Below, piece by piece: positions 38,288 to 49,387 of a stretch of 64,000 nt of DNA. This DNA comes from Symbiodinium natans (lineage: Eukaryota > Sar > Dinophyceae > Suessiales > Symbiodiniaceae), in contig CAJNDS010002113.1 in assembly GCA_905221605.1 (NCBI GenBank), positions 895,001-959,000 on the forward strand, in the 5' to 3' direction. The notes under the pieces are model-generated. The model ran no database searches and was not told the origin of the DNA. It saw nothing but the letters and a program-made list of their open reading frames with translations. Position 1 is the stretch's first letter, and the number at the start of each line of letters is the position of its first letter. Made by a program: the position numbers and the translations under genes.

Positions 38288-39163
38288 GAAATCTTGGTTG
38301 GAAGTGCTTTGTTGGGTTCAGGGGGTTTTGGGGTTTAGGGTTTAGGGTTTAGGGATAGGGCTTCGAGAAAAGTGTAGCCCCTGAACCCCAAGCTGTAAAC
38401 CGAAACCCTAAACGGGAGTGGGGGTGGGGGTGGGGCGTGGTCGGAAGTTTTGGGGGGGCGTGTGGGGGGGGGGGGGGGGGGGGTGGGGGTGGGGGTTGGG
38501 TGGGGTGGGGTTGGGGGGGTGGGGGTGGGGGGGGGGGGGGTTGGCCCGGGCGGGGGGGGGGGGGTGGGGGTTTAGGGGTTTTGTGAAAATTGTGCACACC
38601 CCTCACCCCCCTCCTCCCTTTGCTTTGTGTTGAAGGGAGGGGGGGGGAGGGTTCCCTCCCCCAAAACCATCCAACATGCCGCCGGCGCACCCACCCTGAA
38701 CCCCAAAGCCCTAAACCCCAAATCCTAAACTCCAAAAACCCTCAACTCCAAATCCCTAAGCCCCAAGCCCTCAATCCCAAGCCCTAAACCCTAAGCCCTA
38801 ACCACCAAATCCTGAACCCTAAACCCCAAACTCTCAAGCCAAAACCCTAAACCCCAAGCCCCAAGCCCCAAGCCCCAAACCCCAAACCCCAAATCCCAAA
38901 CCCCAAACCCCAAGCCCCAAGCCCCAAGCCCCAAGCCCCAAGCCCCAATCCCCCCCCAGCCCCAAGCCCCAAGCCCCAAGCCCAAGCCCCAAGCCCCAGC
39001 CCCAAGCCCCAAGCCCCAAGCCCAGCCCCAATCCCCAAGCCCCAGCCCCAGCCCCAAGCCCCAAGCCCCAATCCCCACGCCCCAAGCCCCAAGCCCCCCC
39101 AAGCCCCAAGCCCCAAGCCCCAAGCCCCAAGCCCCAAGCCCCAAGCCCCAAACCAAATTCCAG
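38288..39163. repeat. Intron E41-E42, poly-G and CCCCAAG array
   Basis: G-rich tract (GGGGGT)n at 38412-38575. A local variant array of CCCCAAG/CCCCAAA at 38835-39150 is the most homogeneous non-standard array here. The Gly/Leu/Trp ORFs on the minus strand are repeat artefacts. Confidence 0.9.
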
Positions 39164-39207
39164 GAGGCGATGGAGAACCTCCGAGACGCGTTGTCGGCGG
39201 AGACTGG
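39164..39207 (+). CDS. Exon E42
   Basis: Reads EAMENLRDALSAET and two bases. TCCAG|G acceptor; GA donor (GAAGCC) suits E43. The frame is open to about 39227. Confidence 0.6.
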
Positions 39208-39832
39208 GAAGCCAGTCGGTCGCATGGGTTCAGGGTTCAGGGTTTAGGGTTTAGGGTTTAGGGTTTAGGGTTTAGGGTTTAGGTTTCAGGGTTTAGGGTT
39301 TAGGGTTTAGGGTTCAGGGTTAGTGTTTAGGGTTTAGGGTTGCGGGTTCAGGGTTCAGGGTTCAGGGATTAGGGTTTGGTGTTAAGGGTTTGACGTTCAG
39401 GGTTTTCGGGTTTAGGGTGTTCAGGTGTAGGCTTCAGGGTTTGCATGTAAGGTTTAGAGCGGCAGTGCTGAAGTTTAGGGTTTGATGTTCATGGTTTCGT
39501 GTGAGGTTGCGCAGTTTCCTTATACCACACACCTAGCAAGCCACTTCGACGGTTGGGCTTAACTTAAGCCCTAAACCCTAAACCCTAAACCCTAAACCCT
39601 TCTTGAGAACAGTCAGGTTGAGACGAGTAGTAGTCACAGGCCCACATGATGGGGACTGGGGGGTAACCAAAACAGCCTACAAAGGCCGGCTTCGAAATCC
39701 CCACCCAAATCCCTGGACCCTGCACACCGAACCCTAAACCCTAAACCCTAAACCCTAAACCCTAAACCCTAAACCCTAAACCCTAAACCCCAAAGCCTAA
39801 ACCCTAAACCCTTCTTGAGAGCGCCCTGGCAG
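39208..39832. repeat. Intron E42-E43
   Basis: TTTAGGG with TTCAGGG variants at 39228-39430, a unique stretch at 39450-39560, CCCTAAA at 39567-39600 and 39728-39810. Confidence 0.85.
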
Positions 39833-39875
39833 GCTGGTGGAGCGCTTCGGACAGGTGCAGGACCGGGGTTCGAAC
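39833..39875 (+). CDS. Exon E43
   Basis: Reads LVERFGQVQDRGSN after one base; GT donor (GTGTGA), phase 0. The GGTTCGAAC inside resembles a tRNA B-box but no cloverleaf can be drawn. Confidence 0.6.
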
Positions 39876-40902
39876 GTGTGAGTTCTGCGGACTACGGCTT
39901 GAAGGCTTCAAGGTCTGGGTGTCTCTGGGTTTAGGGTTCAGGGTTTTAGGGTTTAGGGTTTAGGGTTTAGGGTTTAGGGTTTAGGGTTTAGGGTAGGGTT
40001 TTAGGGATAAAGGTTTAGGGTTTCAGGTTTAGGGTGGTTTGGGTGAGTTTCCCGAAAACCAAACCCTTCTTCGCCCTTAACTTAAGCCCCAAAACCTCGA
40101 ACCCTGACAGCTCAAACCAAGGCTGCAGATCTGAACCCAAACTCTGCAATCTTTCTAGAGCTATAGGGTTCCTAAGGGAGGGGGGTTCATGGGGGGGGGC
40201 AGGTACCAAGGCAACCTTCGGGAAGCTTCGGGAGCCTTAGGGAGTAGTGGGGAGTATTCGGCAACCTTGGGTTGCATACCCCTAAACCCTAAACCCTAAA
40301 CCCTAAAACCCTTACTTTAAAACTTAAGATCTGAATGGCAAGACCTGATAACATCGGACAAGACCTGCGCTGGGCATGCACCTATTATTTTGTTTATGAC
40401 TCGTGGCCATGGCGTCCGTGCTAAGCGACTGGCAACTCGCCGGCGTCAAATCTGAACTGCAGAAGGCGCTGCCTGGACAAACACGGAGTGCTGAGAGGAC
40501 AAGGTCTAGTCTTCGCGATCAAGCTTTTTGCCTGCCGCGGCGAGTGCCAGCGCCGTCGTGATGAAACAGCACCAAACCCTAAACCCTTGACCCCCTTCCC
40601 TTAAGAACCCTATAATGAAGTGCTTGCAAGAATCAGCATCGTCTTCGTAAGGTCCGAAGTTCATTTCTTGGAGTTCACAGGCTTTGCTTAGGGTTCAGGG
40701 TTTAATAGGGTTCAGGGTTTAGGGTTTAGGTTTTAGGGTTGGGTTGGTTTAGGGTTGAGGGTTTAGGGTCTAGGGTTTCCGTTCAGGGTTTAGGGTTTAG
40801 GGTTTAGGGTTTAGGGTTTAGGGTTTAGTTGGGTTGGTTTAGGGTTGGGCTGTAAAACCTACGTCTTGGTCACAGTTCACAAAAAAGCGCTCCAGTCACC
40901 AG
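39876..40902. repeat. Intron E43-E44
   Basis: TTTAGGG at 39930-40035, islands at 40040-40260 and 40320-40600, TTTAGGG at 40688-40850. A 50-aa open frame at 40409-40561 (MASVLSDWQLAGVKSELQKA...) is unrecognised and may be chance. A G-rich array precedes E44. Confidence 0.65.
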
Positions 40903-40959
40903 GACGACGTGCAGTCAATTGAGGCGGAGGTCCTGCGCCGGTGCGAAGACATGGGCGAG
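40903..40959 (+). CDS. Exon E44, coiled coil
   Basis: 19 codons in phase 0: DDVQSIEAEVLRRCEDMGE. ACCAG|G acceptor; GC donor (GCCCCA). Read through, it stops within five codons, so splicing is required. Confidence 0.7.
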
Positions 40960-41940
40960 GCCCCATGCCATGCGTAAATGATCCGAAAACGCTAGACCCG
41001 TGACCGTAAACCGTGAACTCTAAGCCCTAAACCCTAGTCCTAAACCCTGAACCCTGAACCCTGAACCCTGAACCCTATACCCTAAACCCTAAACCCTAAA
41101 CCCTGAACCCAAACCCTTTAGTCTCACGAGCCAGTCGGATGAGTTCAGGGCCCATTGGCATTGGCCCACCTATGTTTTGCCTTCTCAAGCTCGCCAGAGC
41201 CTACTGCCTAAACTGTAGGCCTACAAAAAACTGGGCAGAGGGTGGCTTTGCCAGACTTAGACTTAGGGCGTACTTAGGATTTAGGGTTTAGGGTTTGGGG
41301 TTTGGGGTTTAGGGTTTAGGGTTTAGAGGGAAGTTGGGAATCTATGGTGCTGATGCTGCAGCTGAAGGATTTCGGATTTGGGGTCTAGGGTTCGGGCTTC
41401 CGGTAGGCCGTAATACCCACCCGAAACCCTACACCCCTAAACCCTAAACCCCTAAACCCTAATTACACCTTAAACCCCTACGTGAGAGCGAAGAGCGAAG
41501 AGCGCACTCGCCGAAACTTTTCACCCTGAACCCTACCTGGGACGAAATGAACCCTTAAAAGGGATTAGGTTTCGGGGGCTTAGGGTTTAGGCTTTAATTG
41601 GGGTTCATGGTCCATGTACCTTGAGAGGGGTTCCAATTTTAGGGATCCCGAAGGTGACCCCTTAAACCCACCCCTAACTGCTTCCTAAGGGCCCCAAAAG
41701 CTTCCTCAAGCCACACGTACACCCTTAGGCCCGAAGCGTGTTTTGGGATTTAGGGGTTTGCTGCGCCGGCTTCTCATGGGATTTCTCCTTGAACCCCTAA
41801 GGTTGTACCCAAAAGTTTGGGGACCCCTTTTCAAGTTCCTCTGCGGGCATGTAAAGGGCCATATTAGGAGCATATCAAGGGAACCGCTTAGGTGCCCATC
41901 CCTAGGGGTCCGAGTGTGACTCCCCCGAGCTTCAGTCCAC
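40960..41940. repeat. Intron E44-E45, before the viral fragment
   Basis: CCCTAAA/CCCTGAA at 41020-41115, TTTAGGG at 41278-41330. A GACGAAATGAACCC terminus of element family B at 41542. An element-like stretch at 41600-41900 contains GGTCCATGTACCTTGAG. Confidence 0.65.
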
Positions 41941-42315
41941 TTGACCAAGCGTGGTGCAGTGGAAGAACTGCTCTGGCAGGCCATAGAATACACTCTTGCA
42001 GCCGCTCTGCTCTCAGCAGCAAGCGAGAAACACGAAGATGGCACAGCACGACTCCTGCTTGCGAGTGACGTTCTGCACTGTGTGATTCATAGCATGGTGC
42101 TGGACATTGCAGAGATCAATTTGGAGAGGGATGGTGGAAGTGACTACCCCACAGACTTGGCAGGGGAGTGGGCGAGACATTCTCTACGAGCTCGCCCAGT
42201 GAATGGAGGTTATGCCTCGAGGCTGTTTGACTACTCTGACTTCAACACTCAGCATGGTAACCTGAACATGGTGATCAGAAATATGATCTGCTTGCGTCAG
42301 AGGCGCCATATTTAG
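41941..42315 (+). pseudogene. Endogenous totivirus-like RdRp fragment
   Basis: Open frame of 124 codons with no relation to the coiled-coil exons. Near its end it has LFDYSDFNTQHGNLNM, which matches the motif A block (D-Y-x-D-F-N-x-Q-H) characteristic of totivirus-type RdRps. Motifs B and C are absent, because the frame ends at a stop a few codons later where repeat-rich sequence resumes. So it is an isolated piece of the polymerase from upstream through motif A. It sits in the E44-E45 intron in the sense orientation. Related viruses infect protists and fungi. Probably non-functional. Confidence 0.7.
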
Positions 42316-43213
42316 GCTGTGTGGGGTTTAGGGGTTGGTAGAGGTTAGGGTTTCAGGTTTGGATTGTGGTGAGAACTGCCCCTGTGTCTTGCTAGTTCTA
42401 GTAGGGAATCAAGAAATTAGGTAAACCTTAAAGCCTAAACGCTAGACCCTAAACCCTATGGACCCCCCTCCCCCCCTCTAAGGTAACTCGAAGCCACCTT
42501 GAAACCCTGAAGATCCAGACCCTGAAGCTCCTTTCAGATCTGTGACGCCCGGAGGGGAGATCCCAAGGCAGCCCCTAAAACCCTGTTTAGGGTTTAGGGT
42601 TTAGGGTTTGGGGTTTAGGGTTTAGGGTTTGGGGTTTGGGGTTTAGGGTTTGGGGTTTGGGGTTTGGGGTTTAGGGTCCCTAAATGGGGTCCCTGAAGCC
42701 TGGGTGTTAAGGTACCTTCTTTAAAGGGTTCTCGTGAAGGAACTAGGGAATAGGGATCTGTTTATTTGTCGACAAAAAGGACCACCCTCCCTGAAGCCCG
42801 CAAGCCTGAACCTGGACACGCTGAACTAATGCCAGGGATGCCATGGTGGGGGCAAGCCCTATAGCCCTAAACCCGAGACCCTAAACCCTCAACCCTCAAC
42901 CCTAACACCTAAACCCTAAACCCTAAACCCTAAATCTTAAACCCTAAACCCTAAACCCTAAACCCTAAACCCTGAACCCTGAACCCTAAACCCTAAACCC
43001 TAAACCCTAAACCCTAAACCCTAAACCCTAAACCCTAAACCCTAAACCCTAAACCCTAGACCTAAACCCTAAACCCTAAACCCTAAACCCTAAACCCTAC
43101 CTAAGCCCTAAGCCCTAAGCCCTAAGCCCTCAGCCCTAAGCCCTAAGCCCTAAGCCCTAAACCCTCCACCCTCAACCCCAGGCTTCCACCACCCACGCTT
43201 TTTACTCCCGCAG
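42316..43213. repeat. Intron E44-E45, last part
   Basis: TTTAGGG/TTTGGGG at 42587-42678; an extensive CCCTAAA array at 42855-43100 with AGCCCTA variant to 43165. Confidence 0.9.
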
Positions 43214-43269
43214 GCTCAGGCCGAGTCGAAGCTTGCCCAGGATGAGATGTTCGGCCACTGGGGTGCAGA
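43214..43269 (+). CDS. Exon E45, interrupted at its 3' end
   Basis: Reads AQAESKLAQDEMFGHWGA plus two bases. The last 20 bases recur at 43416-43435, where the copy runs on to GAA|GTGGGG, probably the original GT donor. The present donor may be the array itself (GGTTTAGG). Confidence 0.7.
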
Positions 43270-43435
43270 GGGTTTAGGGTTTAGGGTTTAGGGTCTAGGG
43301 TTTAGGGTTTAGGGTTTAGGGTTTAGGGTTAGGGTTTAGGGTTTAGGGTTTAGGGTTTAGGGTTTAGGGTTTAGGGTTTAGGGTTTAGGGTTTAGGGTTT
43401 GTGGGTTTTCGGGATTTCGGCCACTGGGGTGCAGA
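43250..43435. repeat. TTTAGGG array flanked by 20-bp E45 duplication
   Basis: TTCGGCCACTGGGGTGCAGA occurs at 43250-43269 and 43416-43435 with no mismatch. Between is a TTTAGGG array of about 146 bp ending in a short non-repeat piece. Confidence 0.92.
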
Positions 43436-44516
43436 AGTGGGGGGTTCCTTGTTCCAGAAGGGAAGAGGAAGGCACCCCCCTTGATCCTAGCCGTAGCGCC
43501 AAACCCTAAACCCTCAAACCTACACCCTGAACTAGGGTTTAGGGTTTAGGGTTTAGGTTTAGGGTTTAGGGTTTAGGGTTCAGGGTTTCGGGTTTATAAG
43601 GTTTAGGGTTTAGGGAGACATCATGCAGGCGAGCTCCGTAACTGCTTGCGCATAGTTTCCTTGGTGAAATCCACAAGGCCGTGATCCTTGCTTTGGGGTC
43701 TATTTGGGTTTGGGGGTTTTCGGGCTCACGCGTACATTCCCCGATGAAGCCCGTGACCAAACCCTCGTACTGCAACTAGAACCCCAAACCCTAAACCCTA
43801 CACCCCAAGCCCCAAACCTCAAACCCCAAGTCCCAAATCCCAAATCCCAAACCCCAAATCCCAAACCCCAAGCCCCAAACCCTGAACCCTAAACCCTAAA
43901 CCAGACCTGAAACATCACACCCACCCATTTCCTGAACCGTCCGAAAGTTCGGGTTTAGGGTTTAGGGTTTAAGCCCGAATCTTTCAGCCGCAACCCTAAA
44001 CCCTCGCGCCACCCTCTGAAGCAGGGAAGGCCTTGCCCTGTCCTATGTCACAGACGATCCTTAGGGTTTAGGGTTTAGGGTTCAGGGTTTAGGGTTTAGG
44101 GTTTAGGGCCATGACTCCTCTGTCAACCCTATGGTCGCACCTTGGCAGCCAATCCTCGGCAGCCTCAAGCGTCTTTTGGCCGCACTTTCGTGGAGCGCCG
44201 TCTTTTGCCACAGCTGTTGTGGAAGAGCTGGCGGAATGATTCCACCAATCAACTACGGAACCCCCACGTCCGAGGCACTTGGCAACATCAGTAGTCAGCA
44301 AGGATCACAGGACCCTAAACCCTAAACGCTAAACGTTAAACCCTAAACCCTAAACCCTAAGCCCTAAGCCCTAAGCCCTAAACCCTAAACCCTAAACCCT
44401 AACCCTTAACCCTAAACCCTAAACCCGAAACCCTAAACCCTAAACCCTAAACCCGAAACCCAACCCGAAACCTTGAACCCCCGGCCGTTAGAATCGGGAC
44501 TTGAGGCAACCTTCAG
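43436..44516. repeat. Intron E45-E46
   Basis: TTTAGGG at 43533-43615, diverged CCCCAAA/CCCTAAA at 43780-43905, TTTAGGG at 44060-44110, CCCTAAA at 44310-44460. An island at 44110-44310 has unrecognised frames on both strands. Confidence 0.8.
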
Positions 44517-44549
44517 GCGAACATCGGCGAGCTTGGAGCGAAGATCGAC
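44517..44549 (+). CDS. Micro-exon E46
   Basis: 11 codons in phase 0: ANIGELGAKID. TTCAG|G acceptor; GA donor (GACCCT), without which a TAG follows in one codon. Confidence 0.55.
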
Positions 44550-46026
44550 GACCCTTAGCCCGAATCCCAAACCCCAGAGAAGACCCTTATCCCCTTTGTT
44601 TAGGGTTTGGGGTTTAGGGTTCAGGGTTTAGGTTTTAGGGTTTAGGGTTTAGGGTTTAGGGTTTAGGGCTACTAGGACCATTCTTTACCTTTTTCATTCC
44701 TGGGTTACTCCTGCATCTAGACCCTAAACCCTTGGATGATCATGAAGTGGCTTAGAAAGAATATTTTTGGGGGCCGGGCATCTGAACCCTTGAGCAACAA
44801 ACCTTAACAGAGGATGGCTTTTTGGACCTGACCTGAACTCTCGGCCTTCCCCTTCCCTCCCTTCCCCCCCAAAAAAAAAATACAGAAAAAAAGTAAACTA
44901 AACCCTAAACCCAAAAAAAACTAAACCCTAAACCCAAAAAAAAACTAAACCCTAAACCCAAAAAATCGCGTCACGCACAGCACACCCAAAAGGCGAAGTG
45001 GTGCCCCTGCTATACTGTGAGGGGTGGCGCTCTTGAGAAATCGGGTGAGCCCTCCAGGGCCTAGGGCTTGTAAGGTTTAGGGTTTAGGGCTTCGGGTTTG
45101 GGGTTTAGGGTTTAGGGCTTATAAGGTTTAGGGTTTAGGGTTTAGGGCTTAGGGTTTGGGGTTTAGGGTTTAGGGTTTGGGGTATAGGGTTTAGGGTTTC
45201 GGGTTTAGGGTCTAGGGTTTGTTCACACTGTCCCAGATTTTGTATGCCAATTGCATAGGTCCCTGAATATTGCTACGTAAGCCAATGGCCCTTCTGTGGC
45301 TCCCAAGATTTGGGCACCCCTCAACTAGGGGGGGTAGTAGCCCTAAACCCTAAACCCTAGACCCCTAAACCCTAAATCCCAAAGTAGTATAGACGGGGGG
45401 TAGTCGGGGAACCCATGAGACAGTCCAAACCCTTCTCCCGAACTGGACTTGGCACTTTGCTGACTTCAAAACCCTTCCTAAGAGTTTAACGTTTAGGCTC
45501 CTTAAACCCTAAACCCTAAACCCTAAACCCTAAACCCTAAACCCTAAACCCTAAACCCTAAACCCTAAACCCTAAACCCTAAACCCTAAACCCTTAAACC
45601 TAAACCCTAAACCCTAAACCCTAAACCCTAAACCCTAAACCCTAAACCCTAAACCCTAAACCCTAAACCCTAAACCCTAAACCCTAAACCCTAACCCTAA
45701 ACCCTATAAACCCTAAACCCCCCCCCCCATATATACCCCAACATACTCCGATCCTTGTTCTACAGGGCATCCCCCATGTATGGAAACTCCCATCCCAAAA
45801 CCTTGCGAAGCTTGTAAACACTATCAACTCCATGAAGCCTATAAACCCAAAAAACACCCATGAGACCTGCAACAGAATCCCTATGAAAACCCTATAAGCC
45901 ATACCGACCCTGAACCCTAGAAATCCTAAAGCCCCATACGCCCTGAACAAAAAGCAAACCCTAAACCCTAGACCCTAGACCCTAAACCCTAAACCCTAAA
46001 CCCTCAACCCCCACATTGCACACGAG
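44550..46026. repeat. Intron E46-E47
   Basis: TTTAGGG at 44600-44670. CTAAACCCTAAACCCAAAAAA tandem units at 44890-44965. TTTAGGG at 45070-45220. A short CCCTAAA array at 45340-45375 between AGTAG copies. Long CCCTAAA at 45503-45720. An island at 45725-45955. Confidence 0.85.
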
Positions 46027-46077
46027 GAGAGTAAGGTCGCAGAGAGTGACCTGCAGAAGGCCGTGGCGGCAGCACAG
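46027..46077 (+). CDS. Exon E47, coiled coil
   Basis: 17 codons in phase 0: ESKVAESDLQKAVAAAQ. CGAG|G acceptor; GC donor (GCGGGC). Confidence 0.7.
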
Positions 46078-46761
46078 GCGGGCGCCCGGCTTTTAGTGCT
46101 CCGGGCTTTTAGGGTCTTTTGGGCGTTTTAGGGTTTAGGGTTTAGGGTTTAGGGCTTCGGGGGTTTCGTGTTTTTAGGGTATTTAGGTATTTCGGGCTTA
46201 GGGTGTTTCGGGTTTGGTTTTTTTGCTGGAAGTTCAAGATCTTCAGGGGTTTTTAGGGTATTGCGGATATTTAGGGTATTTAGGGTAATTCTGGGTTTGG
46301 GGTTTAGGTTTTATGCCTTAACTATGCAGGCAAATTTTGTCTTATGAAAAGAGCCCAGACCATAGAGATAGGGTACAACAAAAAGCTCTGAGGCATGGCA
46401 GTTTGAGAAGCCTGGGCCCCAGGGTTGAGGGTTTAGAGTTTAGGGTTTAGGGTGTGAAGTGACACATAAACCCTAAGCCCTAAGCCCTAAGCCCTAAACC
46501 CTAAACCCTAAACCCTAAACCCGCAAACCTAATCCCTAAACCCTAAACCGGTCGAGGGCTCAGGGGTTTCGAGGTGCAGGGGTTTCAGGTTGGGTGGACT
46601 CAGGGATCACTTTCTACCAGGCTATCGCCCCATCACACCGGCTACGAAACCCTGAGCCCGAAGCCCCAACCCTAAACCCTAAACCCTAAACCTTAAACCC
46701 TAAACCCTAAACATTAAACCCTAAACACTAAACCCTAAACCCTAAACCCTAAACTGCGAAG
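46078..46761. repeat. Intron E47-E48
   Basis: TTTAGGG at 46128-46160 and weakly to 46310, CCCTAAA at 46465-46550 and 46668-46752. Unassigned islands between. Confidence 0.8.
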
Positions 46762-46818
46762 GCCGGTGTGGAGGCTGCCGACACCCGTGCGTCGGCGCTA
46801 GAGGAGCTCCTGGCGCAG
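46762..46818 (+). CDS. Exon E48, coiled coil
   Basis: 19 codons in phase 0: AGVEAADTRASALEELLAQ. GAAG|G acceptor; GC donor (GCGGGA). The frame is open a further nine codons. Confidence 0.7.
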
Positions 46819-48015
46819 GCGGGAAAACACTTCGAGCACGCAGGGTTTGGGGTTTGGGGTTCATGGGTTTAGGGTTTAGGGTTTGGGGTTTAAGGTTTAG
46901 GGTTTGAGGTTTAGGGTTTGGGGTTTGGGGGTTAAGGTTTAGGGTTTGGGGTTTAAGGTTTAGGGTTTAGGGTTTGGGGTGTAGGGTTTAGGGTTTGGCG
47001 TGTCGGGTTTAGGGTTTGGGGTTTAGGGTTTGGGGGTTTAAGTAGGGTATAAGGTTTTGAGTTTAAGGATTCAGGGGTTTGGGGTGTAGGTTTCAGGGGG
47101 CAGGGATTTAAGGGTTTAGGGTGCAAGGTTTAAGGGTTTAGGCTGTAGGGTTTCATGGTGTAGGGTGTAGGGATTAGGATTCAGTTGCCTAGGGTGTGGG
47201 GCTTCAGGTTTGCGGATTTGGGATCTAGTGCGGTAGTGCTTAGGGTTCAGGAGCTAGGGTTGTGAGTTTAGGGTTTAGGGGCGCAGGCTGCAGGGAAAGC
47301 TAGAGGTCGAAGAGTTTCGGGTGTAGGGTTTTAGGGTTCTAGGGTTTAGGGTTTCGGGTCTAACCCTAAACCCTAAACCCTAAACCCTAAACCCTAAACC
47401 CTAAACCCTAAACCCTAAACCCTAAACCCTAAACCCTAAACCCTAAACCCTAAACCCTAAACCCTAAACCCTAAACCCTAAACCCTAAACCCTAAACCCT
47501 AGCTTGGTTCTTTTGGGGATGAAGGCCTTAGCCCTGAACTCTAAACCCAAGACCCTTAACCCTCAGGGCGAAAAGAAACTTATTTCCTATTCTGCTGCCA
47601 CTTGTCCGGGACGAGGAATGTTAAGCCTTCCAAGCCTACTTTTTCTCGTTTTCCTGAAGACTTAAATATTACCCTCAGGGTCCATGTACCTCAAGATTCT
47701 GTACTTGGGACCGAAAGTCCCAAAATAGGAGGTACTTTATGGCCCAAGTATTCCCTATTTCGGTACATGGACCCTTGGGGTTAGGGTGTAGGGTTTGCAT
47801 GTGCCCCGTGTGGTCCGTATACTATGTGGTATAGACCCCACCCGACCCTAAGGTTCCTCATGTTCTCCCCCAAACGGCTCCGGGCGGGTGTAGCTTAGGC
47901 ACCCTAGACCCCAAACCCCAAACCCCAAACCCTAAACCCCAAACCCGAGACCCTAAACCCCAAACCCCAAACCCCAAACCCTAGCATCGGCGTTCACAGC
48001 CCCTCTGAATTTCAG
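46819..48015. repeat. Intron E48-E49 with opposed arrays
   Basis: G-rich TTTAGGG/TTTGGGG with much drift at 46842-47360 meets a clean CCCTAAA array (47361-47500) head to head. Also a 109-bp hairpin element at 47672-47780 and CCCCAAA at 47910-47985. Confidence 0.9.
47672..47780. mobile_element. Short inverted-repeat element, 109 bp
   Basis: Ends CCCTCAGGGTCCATGTACC and GGTACATGGACCCTTGGGG are near-perfect inverted repeats. The interior has GGGACCGAAAGTCCC. Related ends are seen near 41607. Confidence 0.7.
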
Positions 48016-48093
48016 GAGAGCACGCGCGCCAGCACCGCGGAGGAGTCGCTGACTCGCACCGCCGAGGGGCTTGCCGCGCAGCAGGCGAAACAG
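48016..48093 (+). CDS. Exon E49, coiled coil
   Basis: 26 codons in phase 0: ESTRASTAEESLTRTAEGLA, then AQQAKQ. TTCAG|G acceptor. The donor CAG|GCGAGT is a one-base change from consensus GTGAGT, the clearest GC donor here. Confidence 0.8.
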
Positions 48094-48468
48094 GCGAGTG
48101 CTGGCTGCTTTTTGGGTTTAGGGTTTAGGGTTTTGGGTTTTGGGTTTAGGGTTGAGGGTTTATATAGGGTGTAAACTTCAACCATCCCCCCTTCCCCCCC
48201 ACATACTGCGCCAAGGATTCCCCCTCCCTGAATTCCCAAATGCCAAGCAAGGGTACTTGAGCTTTTCTCGGTTTCTGTCATGGAGCTTGGATCAAGTTAT
48301 CATAGAATAAGTACCCAGTAAATCATAAACCCTAAACCCTAAACCCTAAACCCTAAACCCTAAACCCTAAACCCTAAAACCCTAAAGCCATTCGGTTTCC
48401 TTGTTATTGTTGTGGTAGCTTCGTTCAAGAGCTAACAGCATTCCGGCCTCAAACTTGCAGACCGCATA
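48094..48468. repeat. Intron E49-E50, first part
   Basis: TTTAGGG at 48113-48160, unassigned to 48325, CCCTAAA at 48327-48388, unassigned to 48468. Confidence 0.8.
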
Positions 48469-48589
48469 TTTGGAGGTTCATGGTACTTCTTACCCAATTA
48501 TATCTGTACTTATAGCCATATCAGGGCACTTAAGGGGCTTATAAGTGGGTTATAAGTACAGTTATAACTGGTTAGTGAGTACCATGAAC
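48469..48589. mobile_element. Family A element, right end truncated
   Basis: Left end TTTGGAGGTTCATGGTACTT; right AGTGAGTACCATGAAC then unrelated text. Internal GGGCACTTAAGGGGCTTATA is typical of the family. Confidence 0.75.
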
Positions 48590-48767
48590 AGTAGCTTCAC
48601 CAGGAAACTCTAAACCCTAAGCCTTAAACCTTACAGTAAACCCCAAGCCCCAAACCGGAAGCCCTAAACCCTAAACCCTAAACCCTAAACCCTAAACCCT
48701 AAACCCTAAACCCTAAACCCTAAACCCTAAACCCTAAACCCTAAACCCTAAACCCTAAACCCTACAG
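48590..48767. repeat. CCCTAAA array before E50
   Basis: Nearly pure CCCTAAA at 48660-48762. Confidence 0.9.
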
Positions 48768-48833
48768 AGCAAACAGAAGCTGTGGTCATGCTGCCAGGGT
48801 GGGGAGCAACTGGCCATGGCCGAGAAGCTCAAG
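48768..48833 (+). CDS. Exon E50
   Basis: 22 codons in phase 0: SKQKLWSCCQGGEQLAMAEK plus LK. ACAG acceptor; GA donor (GAATGA), otherwise a TGA follows at once. Confidence 0.65.
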
Positions 48834-49333
48834 GAATGAAAGCTGCAGCTCTTTAGGGTTTAGGGTTTAGGGTTTAGGGTTTAGGGTTTTTGAAAGCTTG
48901 GGGTCCTGGGTTCATATCTTAGGGTTTAGGAGTACAGGTTCCAAGGTTTTGCGTAGGGTTCAGGGTGTAGGGTTTAGGGTTTAGGGTTTAGGGTTGAGGG
49001 TTGAGGGTCGATGGGTTAAAGAAAACCTCAAGCCTAGAGCCCCTGAGTTTGCTTTTCTAACCCCAACCCTAAACCCTAAACCCTTGGTACCCCACCTTTG
49101 CCTTTATTCCCCCTTTCTGTCAGGGTTCGGGTTCCCTTCCAAGCCCTCTAAACTAAAAAGGGGCACCCTGTTTATTCCTAGGTTGCTCTTGGCTACCCCC
49201 ACCTTTTAACCCCCTAAACCCCACACCCCAAACCCTAAACCCTAAACCCGAAACCCTAAGCCCTAAACCCTAAACCCTAAACCCTAAACCCTAAACCCTA
49301 AACCCTAAGCCCCCCAAACCCTGAACCCTTCAG
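48834..49333. repeat. Intron E50-E51 with introner C copy 5
   Basis: TTTAGGG at 48855-48890 and 48965-49000. 49081-49200 resembles introner C (TTGGTACCCCACCTTTGCC, then AAAAAGGGGCACCCTG...TTGGCTACCCC). CCCTAAA at 49215-49310. Confidence 0.75.
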
Positions 49334-49387
49334 GAGCTCACCCAAGAGATGGCCGGCAAGTTCCAGTCGCAGCAAGAGGCAGCAGAG
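49334..49387 (+). CDS. Exon E51, coiled coil
   Basis: 18 codons in phase 0: ELTQEMAGKFQSQQEAAE. TTCAG|G acceptor; GC donor (GCCAGG). Read through, the frame stops at 49411. Confidence 0.7.

Noticed and set aside
38791..39225. 144-aa Gly/Leu/Trp-rich open frame on the minus strand, and its two sister frames
   Set aside because: Translation of the CCCCAAG array in all frames; no independent coding signal.
39866..39880. tRNA-like B-box GGTTCGAAC
   Set aside because: No acceptor stem, anticodon arm or A-box; lies in exon E43.
40409..40561. 50-aa open frame MASVLSDWQLAGVKSELQKA...
   Set aside because: Short, no recognised relative, no splice or repeat context to support it; kept only as a note.
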